Assembly (NCBI GenBank): GCA_022828595.1 | Contig: JAKGHH010000003.1 | Coordinates: 51,015,759 to 51,079,758 of the forward strand | DNA length: 64,000 nucleotides | Direction of reading: 5' to 3' | Source: Nelumbo lutea | Taxonomy: Eukaryota; Streptophyta; Magnoliopsida; Proteales; Nelumbonaceae | In this document: piece by piece, positions 11,495 to 23,906 of the stretch | Layout: each line of letters begins with the position of its first letter | Position numbering within the stretch: position 1 is the first letter of the stretch | The notes under the pieces: model-generated | Seen by the model: the letters and a program-made list of their open reading frames with translations, nothing else | Told to the model about the DNA's origin: nothing | The model's database searches: none | Translations under genes and position numbers: made by a program

Positions 11495-12542
11495 ATGAGA
11501 GGACCGATGACGACCTCAATTGCTAAGAAGAAGCCGGATGCAGAGTAAGATCTCTGTATTCATCGTTTGTCAATTTGTCTATTTTTCTTCTTTATTTTGT
11601 TAACCTGATTTGCGTTGTTTATCGTTTGTCACGTTTGTCTTTCGCAGAATGCTGAACCTAAAGAATCGGAAAACTAGCGGGAATGCTACTGTGAAGAAAG
11701 AAAAGTCCAGCAAGAAAGACACCGGTGCTCCGAAGAGACCGGCCGGAGCGTTCTTCATATTCATGTTACTTCTTTTCAATTCCTAATTTTCTTTTAACAA
11801 CGGTAGATCTATCAGAACTGGTCGCATTTGCAATGTTTACGCTGATTTTCCCTCTGGCGTGTTAATGACAGGGAAGAATTCAGGAAGGCATATAAAGAGA
11901 ACTTTCCTGATAACAAATCAATTTCCGCTGTAAAGATCGAACTCTGATCACTGATCCATATACTTATGTATATGATTACTTTCTTTCTGCTTTTTCTCCC
12001 CGTTTTGTTTTATGAAATTATTTTTCTTACATCTTCGATTTTCAGGTTGGAAAAGCCGGTGGTGAAAAGTGGAAATCGATGTCTGATTCTGTAAGACCTC
12101 TCATGAGCAACAATGTTTCAGAAAAAATAATACGACATTAATAGTCAAAATCTTGGAGTTATAAGCATTTTGTATTAAGTCTTTCATCATATTCGTGTTT
12201 TTTTACCGATTATTTGAATTTATTAGAATAACAAGCTGGCAACCTTGTGCCATTACGTGTTTCACCTTTCCGACGCCTCTGATACATGCTATTTCTCATT
12301 TTCAGGAGAAGGCTCCTTACGTTGAGAAAGCTGCTAAGAGAAAGGCCGATTACGGGAAAGCGATGGAAGAATTTAAAAATAAACTCGTAAATTTTTTTTT
12401 TTCCTTTTCCCTTTCTCCTTTGGTGTTTATGCTCTTTTTGTCCCTTATATTTTCTCTGATTTTTCCAACATGTTAGAAAGGAATTGATGTGAAGGATGAC
12501 GAATCGGATAAATCTACTTCTGAGGTTCACGACGATGACTAA
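11495..12542 (+). CDS. HMGB: High-mobility-group B protein (single HMG box), six exons
   Basis: Exons 11,495-11,544, 11,648-11,764, 11,872-11,929, 12,046-12,090, 12,306-12,386 and 12,477-12,542 join in frame to a 138-aa protein. The N terminus is short and basic (Lys-rich, about 10-42). It is followed by one HMG box (about 45-115) with PKRPAGAFFIFMEEF, a conserved GKAGGEKWKSM segment and EKAPYVEKAAKRKADY. The C terminus is a short acidic tail ending in three Asp. This is the plant HMGB layout, an abundant nuclear protein that binds and bends DNA without sequence specificity. The size is normal for the family. Exons 2 and 3 join in the Met codon of the box (AT|G), a placement that yields the expected FM-EEF sequence. 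The frame is intact. Substitution of the usual Pro-Ser by Ala-Gly in the PKRPxxAFF turn is minor. Confidence 0.92.
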
Positions 12543-14934
12543 CCGCCTAACCGGGTAGGTTATGTAGGCAATAGTCATGTCCTGTTCTTGATATGGTGGA
12601 TAAACCGTTCATCAGATTACATTGTGATAGATTAATCAAAGCCGTTCACTCGTTATACTTATTGCTGCAACGTGCATATTACTTTCGATCAGAGGTTTTC
12701 GAGCCTGATCATTTATTACACTGATATTCCAAAAAAGAGAAGATAATTTATTACAGTAAAACACTGAAATTAGAAGCTCTTAATGTATTAACGTCTTGAA
12801 ACAGAGGAAGCTTTAAGATTGTAATGGCCATGATCAAACGGTATAAATATTAGTCTCTCATGCACTAATATCATTGTTTGTTTAACTTTACAGGTTTGCT
12901 ACTTTGCAGGTAGCTGTGGATAAACGTGGTAGTGGAACGAACTAAACGAAGATATACGGCGTAGAACTAAAGGAAGATAAGACGGTGGGCATAGTCTAGT
13001 TGCAGTTTTCCTAATATTTTTTGTGTACTGACACAGTCATAATGGATGTTCTTTCCCGGAGGATTGTTTTGTAAACTTTTTCACACGAAAACAAGCTAAG
13101 ACACTACATGTTAGTATGTTGCTTTGCTCAAATATTCTGCGACCCCGGACAGTAGGACACGCCAGCTGATCTGTGTTTTACCCCTATCAGTGGCCTGTCC
13201 ATATTTAACCGGTGTCGCAAGGGAGTCTGGATCTGCAGGTAGTTGCGAGAAGAGGGCAAGAAAAAAATTGCAGCAGATTCGTACTCGATCATGACTAGGA
13301 CCTGCTAGTAACAAATAATACCAGTTACTTACCAGGCACATCACACTTTTGCACTGCTTATCCTCAACAGTCAACACTAATCAATTCATACCAAGAAATC
13401 AAAATGGGTATACAGCATCATAGTCCGCTCGGAAGAAACCCAGATAAGGGTGATTACAACCGGTAGTTGAGAAAACTAGATCTGCGAAACTAGGAGCCGC
13501 TTTGGCACTTCGTGAGCAACTTGATTGGTTGACCTCCTAGTAAACGATGTCCTGATCTGAGAGAAGATGGAATACAGACGGTCCACCTTTGACAATGCAA
13601 GATGGCTAGCTTTCATCTCTTCGGAGACATCCGATAAAATAGATGGCTAGCTTTCATGGCGCCCAGTCGTCTCATAGCTAGAGCTTTGGCCATTTTCACA
13701 GCGTTAGCATCTGCTAGCCACACCCACCCACATGGCATTGCAGCCGCACATGGACTATTTATATGTTGTAACTAGCCGATGTTAGTAGAGTTTTGGAATG
13801 TATTTTGTTGACAGGTGATCGGACGCATGTTGGCAACAGAACCGGAGTTGGTTTGACGGTATTGCAGTTTACTCTTTGGCATCTAGTTGAGATCAGGTCC
13901 CATCCGTGTGCATATATGTTGCCCAGGTGTTGGCATAAACCTATAACGCACCTAAAAGCTGTTCATTTCTAGCGCGAAATCTGCTGCAAACATTGGTTAT
14001 ATATGTATCCAACCGCAGTGAAGAGTACTGAAGACGCCCAAGTGTTTCATATTCATGAGCCCGCAGAACACTCACGCGTTCATTTGTGATTCCACTTTGT
14101 CTGCTGATTGCTGGGCGAAGAACGTCAACCTGTTTAATTACCTATGTTCCTCGTTTTACAATTGTTACCACGGGTTCTCTTTGTGAAAGTTTTTTTCTGT
14201 ACGTGTAAAATAGTTAATAGAAAGTTCGTACTTTGTCCATGATGTGAGTACGCTTTAGGGGCGTTCTTTCTTTGGATGGGAAAGTTGGACAATGTAATTT
14301 TGGTTTTTATTGATTAAAAATGGATTAGAAAAAGTTTATTATACCTATCTCCTAAGTGGGTAAATAACTTTTTTATTTGGAGGGAACTTTCCAACATTTG
14401 AATGGGACAAAAATATCTCTTTTAATAATAAATTTTTATAGTTAAAATAGTCATTTTCTTTTTTTACTTGAAAAATAAAAGAACTTGGGCAAACCAAAAA
14501 ATACTTATCTAAATAATTACATTTACGGGAATAAATAACTTACCGAAAATTGAATGGGCCTTAGAAATAATTTGCAGATTAAAGTCAGCAGTCAGCACAA
14601 TTTACATTAATGATAATTCATATATAAAAACCTCCCGAGGTTTCATCTTCACAAAAACCTCTCTGTAGCCTGCAGTTACCTCCTTTTATTATCTTAGACG
14701 TAAAACATTGGTCAAATGCATTAGTTTTTCAAAAGTACCCATGTTACCCTTAAATCTATCAATTCAGATGATGGAAATTTATTAATATATTCTTAAATGA
14801 ATTTTTCACTTTTAACTAAAATAAATTCCCCAAATTAAGTTGTAAAGAATAAAGTAATTTCACTATATAAAAATGTTAGATCTCGTAAAGTCTAGAAGTG
14901 CAAATCTTTCATTTTGAACTATATTGAAATATGC

Positions 14935-14937
<3 letters not shown>
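12543..14937. other. Intergenic region, HMGB 3' side to the gypsy cluster
   Basis: Starts with the probable HMGB 3' UTR. No ORF here has recognisable homology, and the minus-strand ORF at 13,111-13,377 looks incidental. About 13,400-14,150 is less AT-rich than its surroundings but gives no readable protein. Near 14,618-14,720 lies an 'ataaaaacctccc' repeat also found just right of the gypsy cluster. Confidence 0.4.
14618..14720 (+). repeat. Dispersed repeat shared with 32,576-32,680
   Basis: The words 'tatataaaaacctccc', 'cagttacctcc' and 'aaaacattgg' occur in the same order as at 32.58 kb. This may be a Helitron 5' end or a MITE; it is non-coding. Confidence 0.45.

Positions 14938-14971
<34 letters not shown>
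14938..14971 (+). repeat. (AAT)n microsatellite
   Basis: About eleven AAT units directly left of the first gypsy LTR. The same trinucleotide is expanded inside the gag at 17,539. Confidence 0.85.
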
Positions 14972-14972
<1 letters not shown>

Positions 14973-15707
14973 TGATGGAGGAAGATTTGACCCGACCCCT
15001 TGGTCGTATGACACGTGGAAGCAATCAAGAGTGACCTGGCAGAAGCGCCAGCTTGGCACGACAATGGGCCCATAGCCCGAGCTCCCCCAAAGGGGGAACC
15101 TACAACCCGAGCTCTGAGTCAAATATTCCCGAGCTCCCCAAGGAGGAACCCGAGCTCTCCCTTCGAGGTCCTAAGCCTTACAAGGAGCACAAAAGGCAAA
15201 AAACCCCGAACTCAAGATTTCACCTCGCACACCACTTTGGATCCAAGTCGCCTGATTGAACAACCGTACCTGATGCCCAGGAGACCGTACATGGAGGCAG
15301 CGCACCTGACCGATTAGGGGACTGACACATGATAGCTGCCATCCAACGGCCACCTGCCACCGCCATCTCAGACGGACAGAGGCGGCCCTAGCAACTGGCA
15401 GTGGAGGTTACGACACCCAAACTGGTAATTGGCAGAAGAAATGACACCTGACCGAGCGGAGGAAGAGACCCGATCTGGCAGAGGTAATGATGCCCGAACT
15501 GGTAGAGGCATGGAAGTAAGTGTACAGGGTGATTATAAAAGGCCATCATCTCACAAAGAAGAGGGTATGTGATATTTTGTGCTTTCTAGTCTTGGAATCC
15601 ATTGTTTTCCTCCCCAGAAGTTTCCAGTTCCTTTCTTATTTCAGGCAACTTCAGCTCTATTAAAGGCGAGATAACCAGCGACTAGGACTTGACCAGATCG
15701 CGCATCA
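14973..15707 (+). repeat. 5' LTR of gypsy element A
   Basis: Starts TGATGGAGGAAG and ends near GATCGCGCATCA, followed by a primer-binding-site-like sequence. The first 200 bp match the partial LTR at 24,376, and both ends match the LTR at 31,458-32,573. The interior has repeated 'CCGAGCTC' words. The exact 3' boundary is uncertain by a few bases. Confidence 0.75.
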
Positions 15708-15712
15708 TCATT

Positions 15713-15729
15713 TGGTGCCGTCTGTGGGA
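15713..15729 (+). other. Primer-binding site of gypsy element A
   Basis: TGGTGCCGTCTGTGGGA follows the LTR after a few bases. Plant gypsy PBSs begin TGG(T/C)GCC. The tRNA primer is not assigned. Confidence 0.6.
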
Positions 15730-15757
15730 AGACTTCAAAAAGCCTTCCCTAACCTTT

Positions 15758-15761
<4 letters not shown>

Positions 15762-15799
<38 letters not shown>
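15762..15799 (+). repeat. (CT)n microsatellite in the gypsy leader
   Basis: About 19 CT units between the PBS and the presumed gag start codon. Confidence 0.9.
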
Positions 15800-15801
<2 letters not shown>

Positions 15802-16051
15802 AACCTTAGCTTCCATGGCTTCTCCCAATAGCAGCAGGCACAACGCTGACTTGAATGTTGTAGGGGAACACCCCCAGCCCGCCACTATGTGCATAGGACA
15901 GTTCACTGCCCCCTATCAACGGACGGAATCCCTAGCCTCAATGCACCAAGCATGGTGGCACCTGTGAACGTTCCCCTTCCCCTCCCTATCGAGACAACCT
16001 TTGCCGAACCAACTGTTGTCCCCCTGGCAACTAGCCAAAACCAGTTTGATG

Positions 16052-16309
16052 ACTTGATGCAGTGCATGCAGGCAATGCAAGCCCAAATGCAGCAGTTCCA
16101 GCAATATCAACTTCATAAGCATCAAGTACTGCACCACATCTCTCAGTATTACTATCAACAGCAATTCCCCCAACTGCATGACTTGATGCAGTGCATGCGG
16201 GCAATGCAAGCCCAAATGCAGCAGTTCCAGCAACATCAGCTTCATCAGCATCAAGTACTGCACCACATCTCTCAGTATTACTATCAACAGCAATTCCCCC
16301 AACTGCCTT
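16052..16309 (+). repeat. In-frame 129-bp tandem duplication in gag
   Basis: Two copies of a unit beginning ACTTGATGCAGTGCATGC at 16,052 and 16,181. They differ at only a few bases. 129 bp is 43 codons, so the frame is kept. Each unit encodes a Gln/Met-rich segment likely to form a helix or coiled coil. Confidence 0.9.
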
Positions 16310-17537
16310 TGAACCAACCACAGCTTCCACCTCGGCACCCCGCTCCGAAGTCGGCCAAGCCCTCCCCTCAGGGCGGACTCCTTCACCGAGGAGAAGCCTC
16401 CCAACTTTAGAACCCCTCTAAGAGCCAGGCCTCATCCCTGGATAGGAGGGAAAGACTAATCACCCCTGCCTCACAACTCGCTGGCAACACCGAGGCTAGC
16501 AGCGCCAATACCAGGCCCTCTAAGCAGCAACGAAGACGCCGACAAAGTCACCGAACCACCACCAGCATCCTACCTGAGCTTTGAGGTAAAGAAGTGACAA
16601 GCTCGGACGAGGTAAAAGTTGCCCCTATTCTCTCAGTCCCTTCCCCCTGTCATCAGAACTCCTAGTAGTCCCCATGCCTAGAGATTTCAAACTCCCCTCT
16701 CTAAACAAGTATGATGGGTCCCTCGACCCCAACGACCACGTCGATGCTTTCTAGTTCCAAATGCACCTGGCAAGGGCCAGTAAATCCTACATGTGTGTGG
16801 CCTTCACTACCACCTTCAGGGGGGTGGCCTGCACCTGGTATAGAAACCTGGCCCCTGGGTCAATAAGAAGCTAGACCCAGTTCGTGCAGGTCTTCAACAC
16901 GCATTTTGTTACCAGCAAGCGGTGCCCCCGAACCGAGGAGAGCATCTTCGGAGTAGTCCAGAGAGAAGGGGAGTCAATCCAGAGCTACATCAAGCGGTTC
17001 AATGACGCATGCTTGCATATACCGCGCCTGGACCCTACGGTGCAGCTCGCGGCAGCCAAGAGAGGAGTGACACACAAGGAGTTCAAGTGGCACATGGTAG
17101 TTAACCAGCTTGCGACCGTGGCTGAATTCCTTAAAATTGCAGTCAAATTCATGAGAACAGAGGAGGAGATCAACCAAATGACTGAAAGCGGGATCGAGAA
17201 AAGAAAGAGGGAAGGCGAACCCTCCAACCCAAATGACAGAAGAAGGAAAGACCCAACTCGGGAGACGAATCCAAGCCAGTCGTTCCAAGCTCCCTTAGCA
17301 GCTCAAATGGACTACACACCCTTAAACGCGAAGCGGGCCGAGATCTTAATGATGATCAAAGACGCCCCGTATGTGAAGTGGCCACCTTGTCTGAAGGGAA
17401 ACCCGAATGAGAGGAATAAAAACATGTACTGCAGTTTCCATAGGGATCATGGTCATAGCACCGAGCATTGTAAAAATCTCCACGACGAGATAGAGAAACT
17501 TATTCGTCACGGATATCTGCGAAATTTTGTACAGCAC

Positions 17538-17538
<1 letters not shown>

Positions 17539-17601
<63 letters not shown>
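17539..17601 (+). repeat. (AAT)n microsatellite encoding poly-Asn
   Basis: About 21 AAT codons within the gag frame, giving a long Asn run just after the zinc-knuckle region. Confidence 0.92.
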
Positions 17602-17699
17602 GTAATAGTAATAAGCCAGGTCGGTAGGGAGAACACAACAAAGACGCTCCCGAGTCCAACAGCTAACCAATAGAACCACAGAAGCAGCACCTAGAGGAA

Positions 17700-20600
17700 A
17701 GACCAGTTCGGGGAACAATCCACGTGATCATTGGAGGATTGATTGTGACAGGGTGTACCTTGGCAGCAGCTCGCGCATCAACCCGGGAAGCCACCAGAGA
17801 AGAACAAGATCTCCCAAAGCGGCCTAGGACGGAAGACCCCATATTCTTCACCGAGGACGATGCGCACAGGGTCCACTACCCCACGACGACGCACTTGTCA
17901 TAAAGATGAAGATCAACGACTTTGAAGTCCAATGGGTACTCATTGACTCCGGCAGTTCGGCAGACATCCTCTTTGAAGCGGCCTTCGACAAGCTCTAGTT
18001 CCGAGAGAGTGACTTGAAGCCCGTGAACACCCCGCTGGTTGGCTTCAGCGGAGAAGAGGTCAGACCCCTGGGAAAAGTCACAGTACCTCTCCCTACAATG
18101 CCATAGTAGGTCGGCCGATCACCCACGCTTTAAAAGTTGTGGTGTCCACTTACTATTTGGCCATGAAGTTCCGAATGGACTTCGGCATCAAGGTAGTGCG
18201 GGGCGACCAACTCGAGTTCCGCAAGTGCTACGTTGCCGCCCCCAAGGGAAAGACCAAGGTAACTAGCGACCTCGAACTGGAGCGACCTACAGAACAGAAC
18301 GAGGAGCGAGCTGCACCAACAGAGAAAATTGTTCCCATCTCTGTCTCGGCAGAGGACCCCGCCAGATTACTTCAGGTCGGAGCATCCCTTGAAGAACCCT
18401 TGTGATCCGAACTGGTACGCTTCTTACTAAGTAACTTAGATGTTTTCGCTTGGTCCACGGCATAAATGCCTGGCATAGACCCTATGCTTATAACTCACAA
18501 GCTCAATACTGGCCCTGTAGTCAGACCCATTAGATAGAAGAAATGCAACTTAGCCCCAGAACGCTGGAGGGTGGTCGATGAGGAGGTCGAGAAGCTCCTC
18601 GCAGCAGACTTCATAAGGGAAGTTCATTACCCGAGCGGGTAGTCAACCCAGTTATGGTAAAAAAGGAAAACGGCAAGTGGCGCAAGTGCGTCGACTACAC
18701 CGACCTGAACCGAGCTTGCCCAAAAGATTGCTTCCCCCTTCCCAGGATCGACCGCCTAGTGGACGCGACCTCAGGACATGAGTTGCTAAGCTTCCTGGAT
18801 GCCTACTCAGGCTACAACCAAATCAGGATGGACCTATCCGACGAGGAAAAAATCACCTTCATAACCGAGTTCGGCCTGTACTGCTACAAGGTTATGCCTT
18901 CGGATTGAAAAATTGCTGAGGCGACCTTCCAAAGGCTTGTGAATAAGTTGTTTCAGCCCTTAATTGGCACGGAGATAGAATGTTATGTAAACGACATGGT
19001 CGTCAAGACATAATTTTTGCATGAATTAATACAAGACTTGCATTCCATCTTTCAAATTCTGTGTCAATTTAGCATGAAACTAAACCCAAACAACTGTGTC
19101 TTCAGTGTCACCTCGGGTAAGTTCCTAGGGTACATCGTCAACCGACGCGGTATTGAGGCCAACCCGGATAAAATAAAGGCCATCCTAGACATGAGACCAC
19201 CCCGAAAAGTTAAAGAGGTTCATAGGCTAAATGGTAGGATAGTCGCTCTGAGTCGTTTCATGTCTAAGTCAGCAGATTGTTGCCTACCCTTCTTCAAGGC
19301 AATAAAAGACAAAGGGTTTGAGTGGAACCCGAACTGCCAGCTCGCATTTGACGAGCTCAAAAAATACCTCGCCAACATCCCAATGTTGACCCGACCCGAA
19401 GAAGGCGATGTTTTAGAACTATACCTCTCGGCAAGCGACGAAGTGGTCAGTTCGGTATTGATAAAGGAAGCAGATCGGGTCCAACGATCCATCTACTATG
19501 TTAGTAAGATATTGCAGGGAGCAGAAACAAGATATCCAGAGATAGAAAAACTAGCCTCTACGTTGGTCATTGCGGACCGCAAACTTCGCCCATATTTCCA
19601 AGCTCATACCATCATCGTCCTCACCGACAAACCCTTGAGGCAAATATTACTCAGGCCTGAGGTCTTTGGACGATTGACGAAGTGGGCCATCGAACTCAAT
19701 GAGTACGATCTCTAGTACAAGCCCCAAACCACCATCAAAGCTCAAGCCTTGGCAAATTTTGTTGCAGAATGCACGTTCAGCTCCGAGGTCCTCTGCCCGG
19801 TTGAGCACGAGGCTCACAATTTGGGTGAGCTCGGTGCTCCCAAGCCAGTTGAGTCCGAGCCTCGTGAGATCGCACCCAATTCAGTATCTCTCCTGGTTAG
19901 GCCAAGCACGAACTGGGATGAAGAGCCCTGGATCCTCCACATAGATGGCTCCTCAAATTAGCAGGACAGCGGAGCTGGTGTAGTTCTTCACGGTCTGAGT
20001 AGCACAAAACTGGAGTATACGCTACGCTTCGAGTTTGCGGCATCCAACAATGAGGCGGAATATGAGGCGTTGATAGCAAGGCAAGCTCTAGTGCAAGTGG
20101 TAAAGGCAAAACACATAGTTATCTGCAGCGATAACAGGGAAATACGAAGCCCGCGAGCCAGCTATGATCGCCTACTTGGCAAAGGCAAAAGAGGCACTGC
20201 TTAGCTTCCAGTCACACTTCATCAAGCAAATCCCGAGGTTAGAAAACACTGAGGTCGACGTCCTGCCCTGGCTAGCCAGCACCAGTGACAACACCATGAG
20301 AACTGTGTACATAGAAGAGTTACCTCGGCCTAGCATTCTCCAGGGGGTAGATGAGGTCGCTCTTGTTGCCCAAGCAGAACCGAGCTAGACTGATCCACTC
20401 GCGAGCCTCCTTTCACATGGAACCCTCCCCGCATAACGCAACGTCGCCAGGAGGGTAGAGCGTTAGGCAGCCAAGTACGTCATGATAGATGGACAACTGT
20501 ACCGAAGATCCTACACGATCACCTACCTGTGTTACTTGCGACCTCCCGAAGCCGAGCTCGTACTCCGCGACATTCATGAAGGCCTATGTGGTGGACACTT

Positions 20601-21613
20601 GGGGGGCAGGGTCGTCGCTTAGAAGGCACCACAGCAAGGGTACTATTGGCCAACAATGAAAGCAGACGCCGCCGGGCTAATCAGGAAGTGCGAGAAGTGT
20701 CAAAAGCACGCCAATATTCACCATCAGCCCGTCGCCGACCTCAAGTACCTCACCAACCCATGGTCCTTCGCACAATGGGGTATCGACCTACTCGGGACAT
20801 TCCCGCCAGCAACAAGAGGAAGGAAGTTCCTAGTAGTTGCAGTAGACTACTTCACCAAGTGGGTTGAAGTTGAAACTCTCATAACCATCACAACTCGAAA
20901 CGTCCAGAACTTCTTCTGGAAGAACATAGTGTGCCGCTTTGGGCTACCTTGAGTGCTGATCTCTGACAACAGCAAGCAGTTCAAAGACATCAAATTCCGA
21001 GAGTGGTGCCAAGGCATGGTGATTCGGCAAAACTTCACATCGGTTTGCTCACCCACAAGCAAACGGTCAAGCAGAAGTCACGAACAGAGCTATCCTCCGC
21101 AGACTAAAAGCCAGGCTAGATCAAACTAAAGGGTTATGGGTAGACGAGCTGCCCAACGTCCTATGGGCATACCGAACTACAAAGAAGACCGCCACTGGAG
21201 AAACTCCCTTCAACTTCACCTACGGCATGGAGGCAGTCGTCCTAGCCGAAATCGAAATCCCCTCACTTCGGTTGGAAGCATACAGCGACAATACTAATAA
21301 CTATGAGCTACGTACCAACCTCGACCTACTTGACGAGGTGAGGGACCTCGCATACATCAGAACCGCAGCATACCAGCAAAGGGTAGCTCGGTACTACAAC
21401 ACCAAAGTCAAGAAATGAAACTTTCGCGTCAATGACCTGGTCCTCCACAAGATCATGGTACCTGAGCCTAGCGTTGGCAAACTCGGACTGAACTGGGAAG
21501 GACCCTATCTAGTGAAGAGAGTACTCGGGGGAGCATACGAGCTCGAGACCCTGGAAGGTAAACAGATACCCCGGGCATGGAACATCGTCAACTTAAGACG
21601 ATTCTACCTGTAA
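17700..21613 (+). pseudogene. pol of gypsy element A (PR-RT-RNH-aRNH-INT), decayed
   Basis: Protease [10 protein letters not shown] is at about 17,945. A stretch of roughly 70 bp present in element B is missing near 18,087. RT spans about 18,430-19,000 (CVDYTDLNRACPKDCFPLP). Its catalytic YVDD has become YVND near 18,985, which would abolish activity. RNase H follows (about 19,400-19,680), then an archaeal-type RNase H (about 19,935-20,280) and integrase with zinc-binding and DDE core (about 20,570-21,613). Stops occur, for example, near 18,463, 18,906, 19,011, 19,713 and 20,950. The copy is clearly older or more damaged than element B. Confidence 0.85.
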
Positions 21614-22067
21614 ATTACCAAACTAAGCAGGCCACGAGCCACTACCAGAGCCTAAGGGCCAGAATGCTGAGTTAGCAAAGACCTTGGCACCCTAATGCCC
21701 GAAATGCCGAGCTAACAAGGACCTCGACACCGAAAGGGGCAGAATACCGAGCTAAAGATGACCTCAACGCCTCATCAACGAAAGTTATCTACACAAGTAT
21801 GGAGCCCAAGGTGCATAGCCCAAGGCCCAATTCAGCCTATGTTATCTAACCCGGGCGGAGAACAGATTGGGCACATAGCCTTACTGTTAACTCGCCTTGG
21901 GGCTTAAGTCTAGTAGCTCGGGTATATAGTCACTTCAGGAAAAGGAGAATATTTGCACCACTTTTGAACAGAAAAAGTACCTCATTGCTAAATGTTTGCT
22001 TTACAGTGTTTAGAAAGAAAAAGCAAAAACAAACAAAAAAACACAAACGAGCTCACAAGCCCAGAGG
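21614..22067. other. Spacer between integrase and antisense gene, element A
   Basis: Contains short repeated phrases of the 'ATGCCGAGCTAACAAGGACCTCG' kind (three degenerate units at about 21,650-21,770) and no ORF. Confidence 0.5.
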
Positions 22068-23906
22068 TCAATCTTCCTCACCTTCAGAAGGGACTTCGAC
22101 AACACCCGAATGACCCGCTTCATCTTCGGAATTCGCATCGTCATCAGTTGCGGCAACCATCTCCTGAGTGATGCGCGAAGTGGTTATGGCACTAATATCG
22201 AGCTCGGGGTACATGTTCCTTATCATCCATCGGCTCAACTTGAAACCCCATCTATACGAGCCCACCATCATATCGTCAAAATGCGGCGAAGTGATGTAAT
22301 CCTCGACGGCTTTCACCTTCGCCTCCTCAACGACCTGAGAAAAGATCTGAGTCTTCTCCCTAATATCTTCTTGAAGGTACTCGACCTGATGCTCTAGGTC
22401 CAGCTTCAGGTCGGCCATATGTCTCACCACCATTCCTAAGGCCTCTGTGTCCCTCCGAGACCTCGATAGCTCAGCCCACGCAGCACAAGAAGCCGCTTCG
22501 TCAACTTCTACTCACTTCAAGCCCCTTTCCGCCTGAATTGCCAAAGCATAGATAGAGGAGTTCACCTGCCAGAACAAGGACAAATCAGCTCGGTAAAAAA
22601 ATAAAATAAAATAAAATACTACCCCGACTTACCACCACGGCGTGAGTTGCAGCATGAGCGCCTATGAGATTTGTTGGAAGATCAGTCCACTACGTGACCT
22701 CCTCAGGGTAAATGGCCTTCTTGCTCTTTCAGAAAGCGTAGCTCAGCGTCAGCATGCTCCCAACCTCCCCGTGACTTCCCAAATCTGAAGGCACAACCCG
22801 GGTATAGGCAGTGTCGGCGAAGGGAGCCCCTGCCACTTCCTAAACTGAAGGGGCCACCTCGGGCTCACCAGAAGGCTCCATTCTCGGTGCCTCGGGCTCC
22901 GTAACTAGGGAAGGATCGACGTGGACCCGCTTATCAGCTCGCTTCCTCCTTTTCAGGCCAGCGAACAAGTTCGCACCTCGAGTCTTCTCTACCTCCATAA
23001 CACTTGCAAAAAGGAGCTCAGCGTCAGAAAACGGGAATAAAAGCAAAAGCAAGAGTGTCTTCGTCTGAGCAAGAAACCTACCCGAACTCAGATCGGCCTG
23101 AATAAGCTTGTCCTCCGTCAGGTAGACTTCGCATTTGAGCCTTTGTCGGGCCCAGTTCTGGAGGCCCTTCACGTGTCTTCGTCTAATGCTACACCGGGGT
23201 CAGGAGCGGCCAAACCCCACTCAATAGGAAACGGCCACCCCGTAGCACTTCATACCACGAAGTAGTCCCGCTTCCATGCCAGGACCTTGTTTGGAAGGTC
23301 GTGTAAGAGATTGAAGCTCGAGCGAGATGACAAGTAGTACGCCCTCCTACGCCCGGGCAAGGGACCCGCCTGTTTTTTTAGCATGAGGATAGCTGAAAAG
23401 ACTTCCAGGTCTAAAGGAAGGCAATGTTCGCAGCACAGGGAGATAGTCCCAACAAGGTTACGAACAGAGTTCAGGTGAAGCTAACCTATGGTAACGTCGA
23501 AGTGGTTCATGACTTCGACGATAAGAGGATGAAAGGGAAGGCGCAGCCCGGCAATGAGCTACTCCTGGAATACCACGATCTCATCCAGACCGTGCTCCCA
23601 AGGAAAGTCACCCGAGGGTACAAAGTAAGTATAGTCCCCGGACAGGTTGTACTAGACAATAAGGGACCAAAGCCTTTTGAACATCATAGTGGAAGGTCCG
23701 AACTTATCTAGCACCCGACCTCGGCGGGAGGTGGATGCCAAACTACCCAAGGTGACTCGGCATATGGGCTCGAACTCGAGCTCTTCCTCGAGCTCTACCT
23801 CGGGCCCCACGTCGGACTCACTAAGGTTGCCAGGGGCAGCAGATCGGTTTGTAGAACCAGCATTGGACCCCCCCAGAAGACTACCTAAACTACCCAAGCT
23901 AGACAT
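22068..23906 (-). pseudogene. Antisense gene of gypsy element A, broken
   Basis: Homologous to the better preserved 28,860-30,801 gene. N terminus (23,906) MSSLGSLGS with an acidic stretch, then STSRRGR and the segment FGPSTM. The middle exon lies around 23,172-22,800 (MEVEKTRGANLFAGLKRRKR). The C-terminal part at 22,433-22,068 is open (MADLKLDLEHQVEYLQEDIR to a Glu/Asp-rich end). Splice-like boundaries match element B (TTCGG|GTAGGT). The N-terminal half is broken by frameshifts and stops between about 23,650 and 23,200. It probably corresponds to the 'putative gypsy type transposon' domain of Tat elements. The function of the family is unknown. Confidence 0.65.

Larger units (their letters stand above)
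15815..17627 (+). pseudogene. gag of gypsy element A, frameshifted
   Basis: Starts MASPNSSRHN at 15,815 but changes frame before 15,967 and has several stops (for example near 16,410 and in the capsid part). The 16,700-17,300 segment reads as retrotransposon gag capsid (KYDGSLDPNDHV, then WYRNLAPGS, then FNTHFV, then SIQSYIKRFNDA). A zinc-knuckle-like segment (CSFHRDHGHSTEHC) lies near 17,430-17,475. The variable region near 16,050-16,310 contains a 43-codon in-frame tandem duplication rich in Gln and Met. The 3' end runs into a poly-Asn tract coded by (AAT)n. Gag would form the virus-like particle; this copy cannot. Confidence 0.8.

Noticed and set aside
13111..13377. 88-codon minus-strand ORF downstream of HMGB
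   Set aside because: No recognisable domain, no splice partner and no conserved context. Most likely chance.
15916..16404. Long minus-strand ORFs opposite the gag duplication
   Set aside because: They are shadows of the Gln/Met-rich gag repeat. Their own sequence is low-complexity and has no domain.
17346..17718. Minus-strand ORFs with poly-Ile or poly-Tyr runs
   Set aside because: Translations of the (AAT)n microsatellite on the opposite strand.
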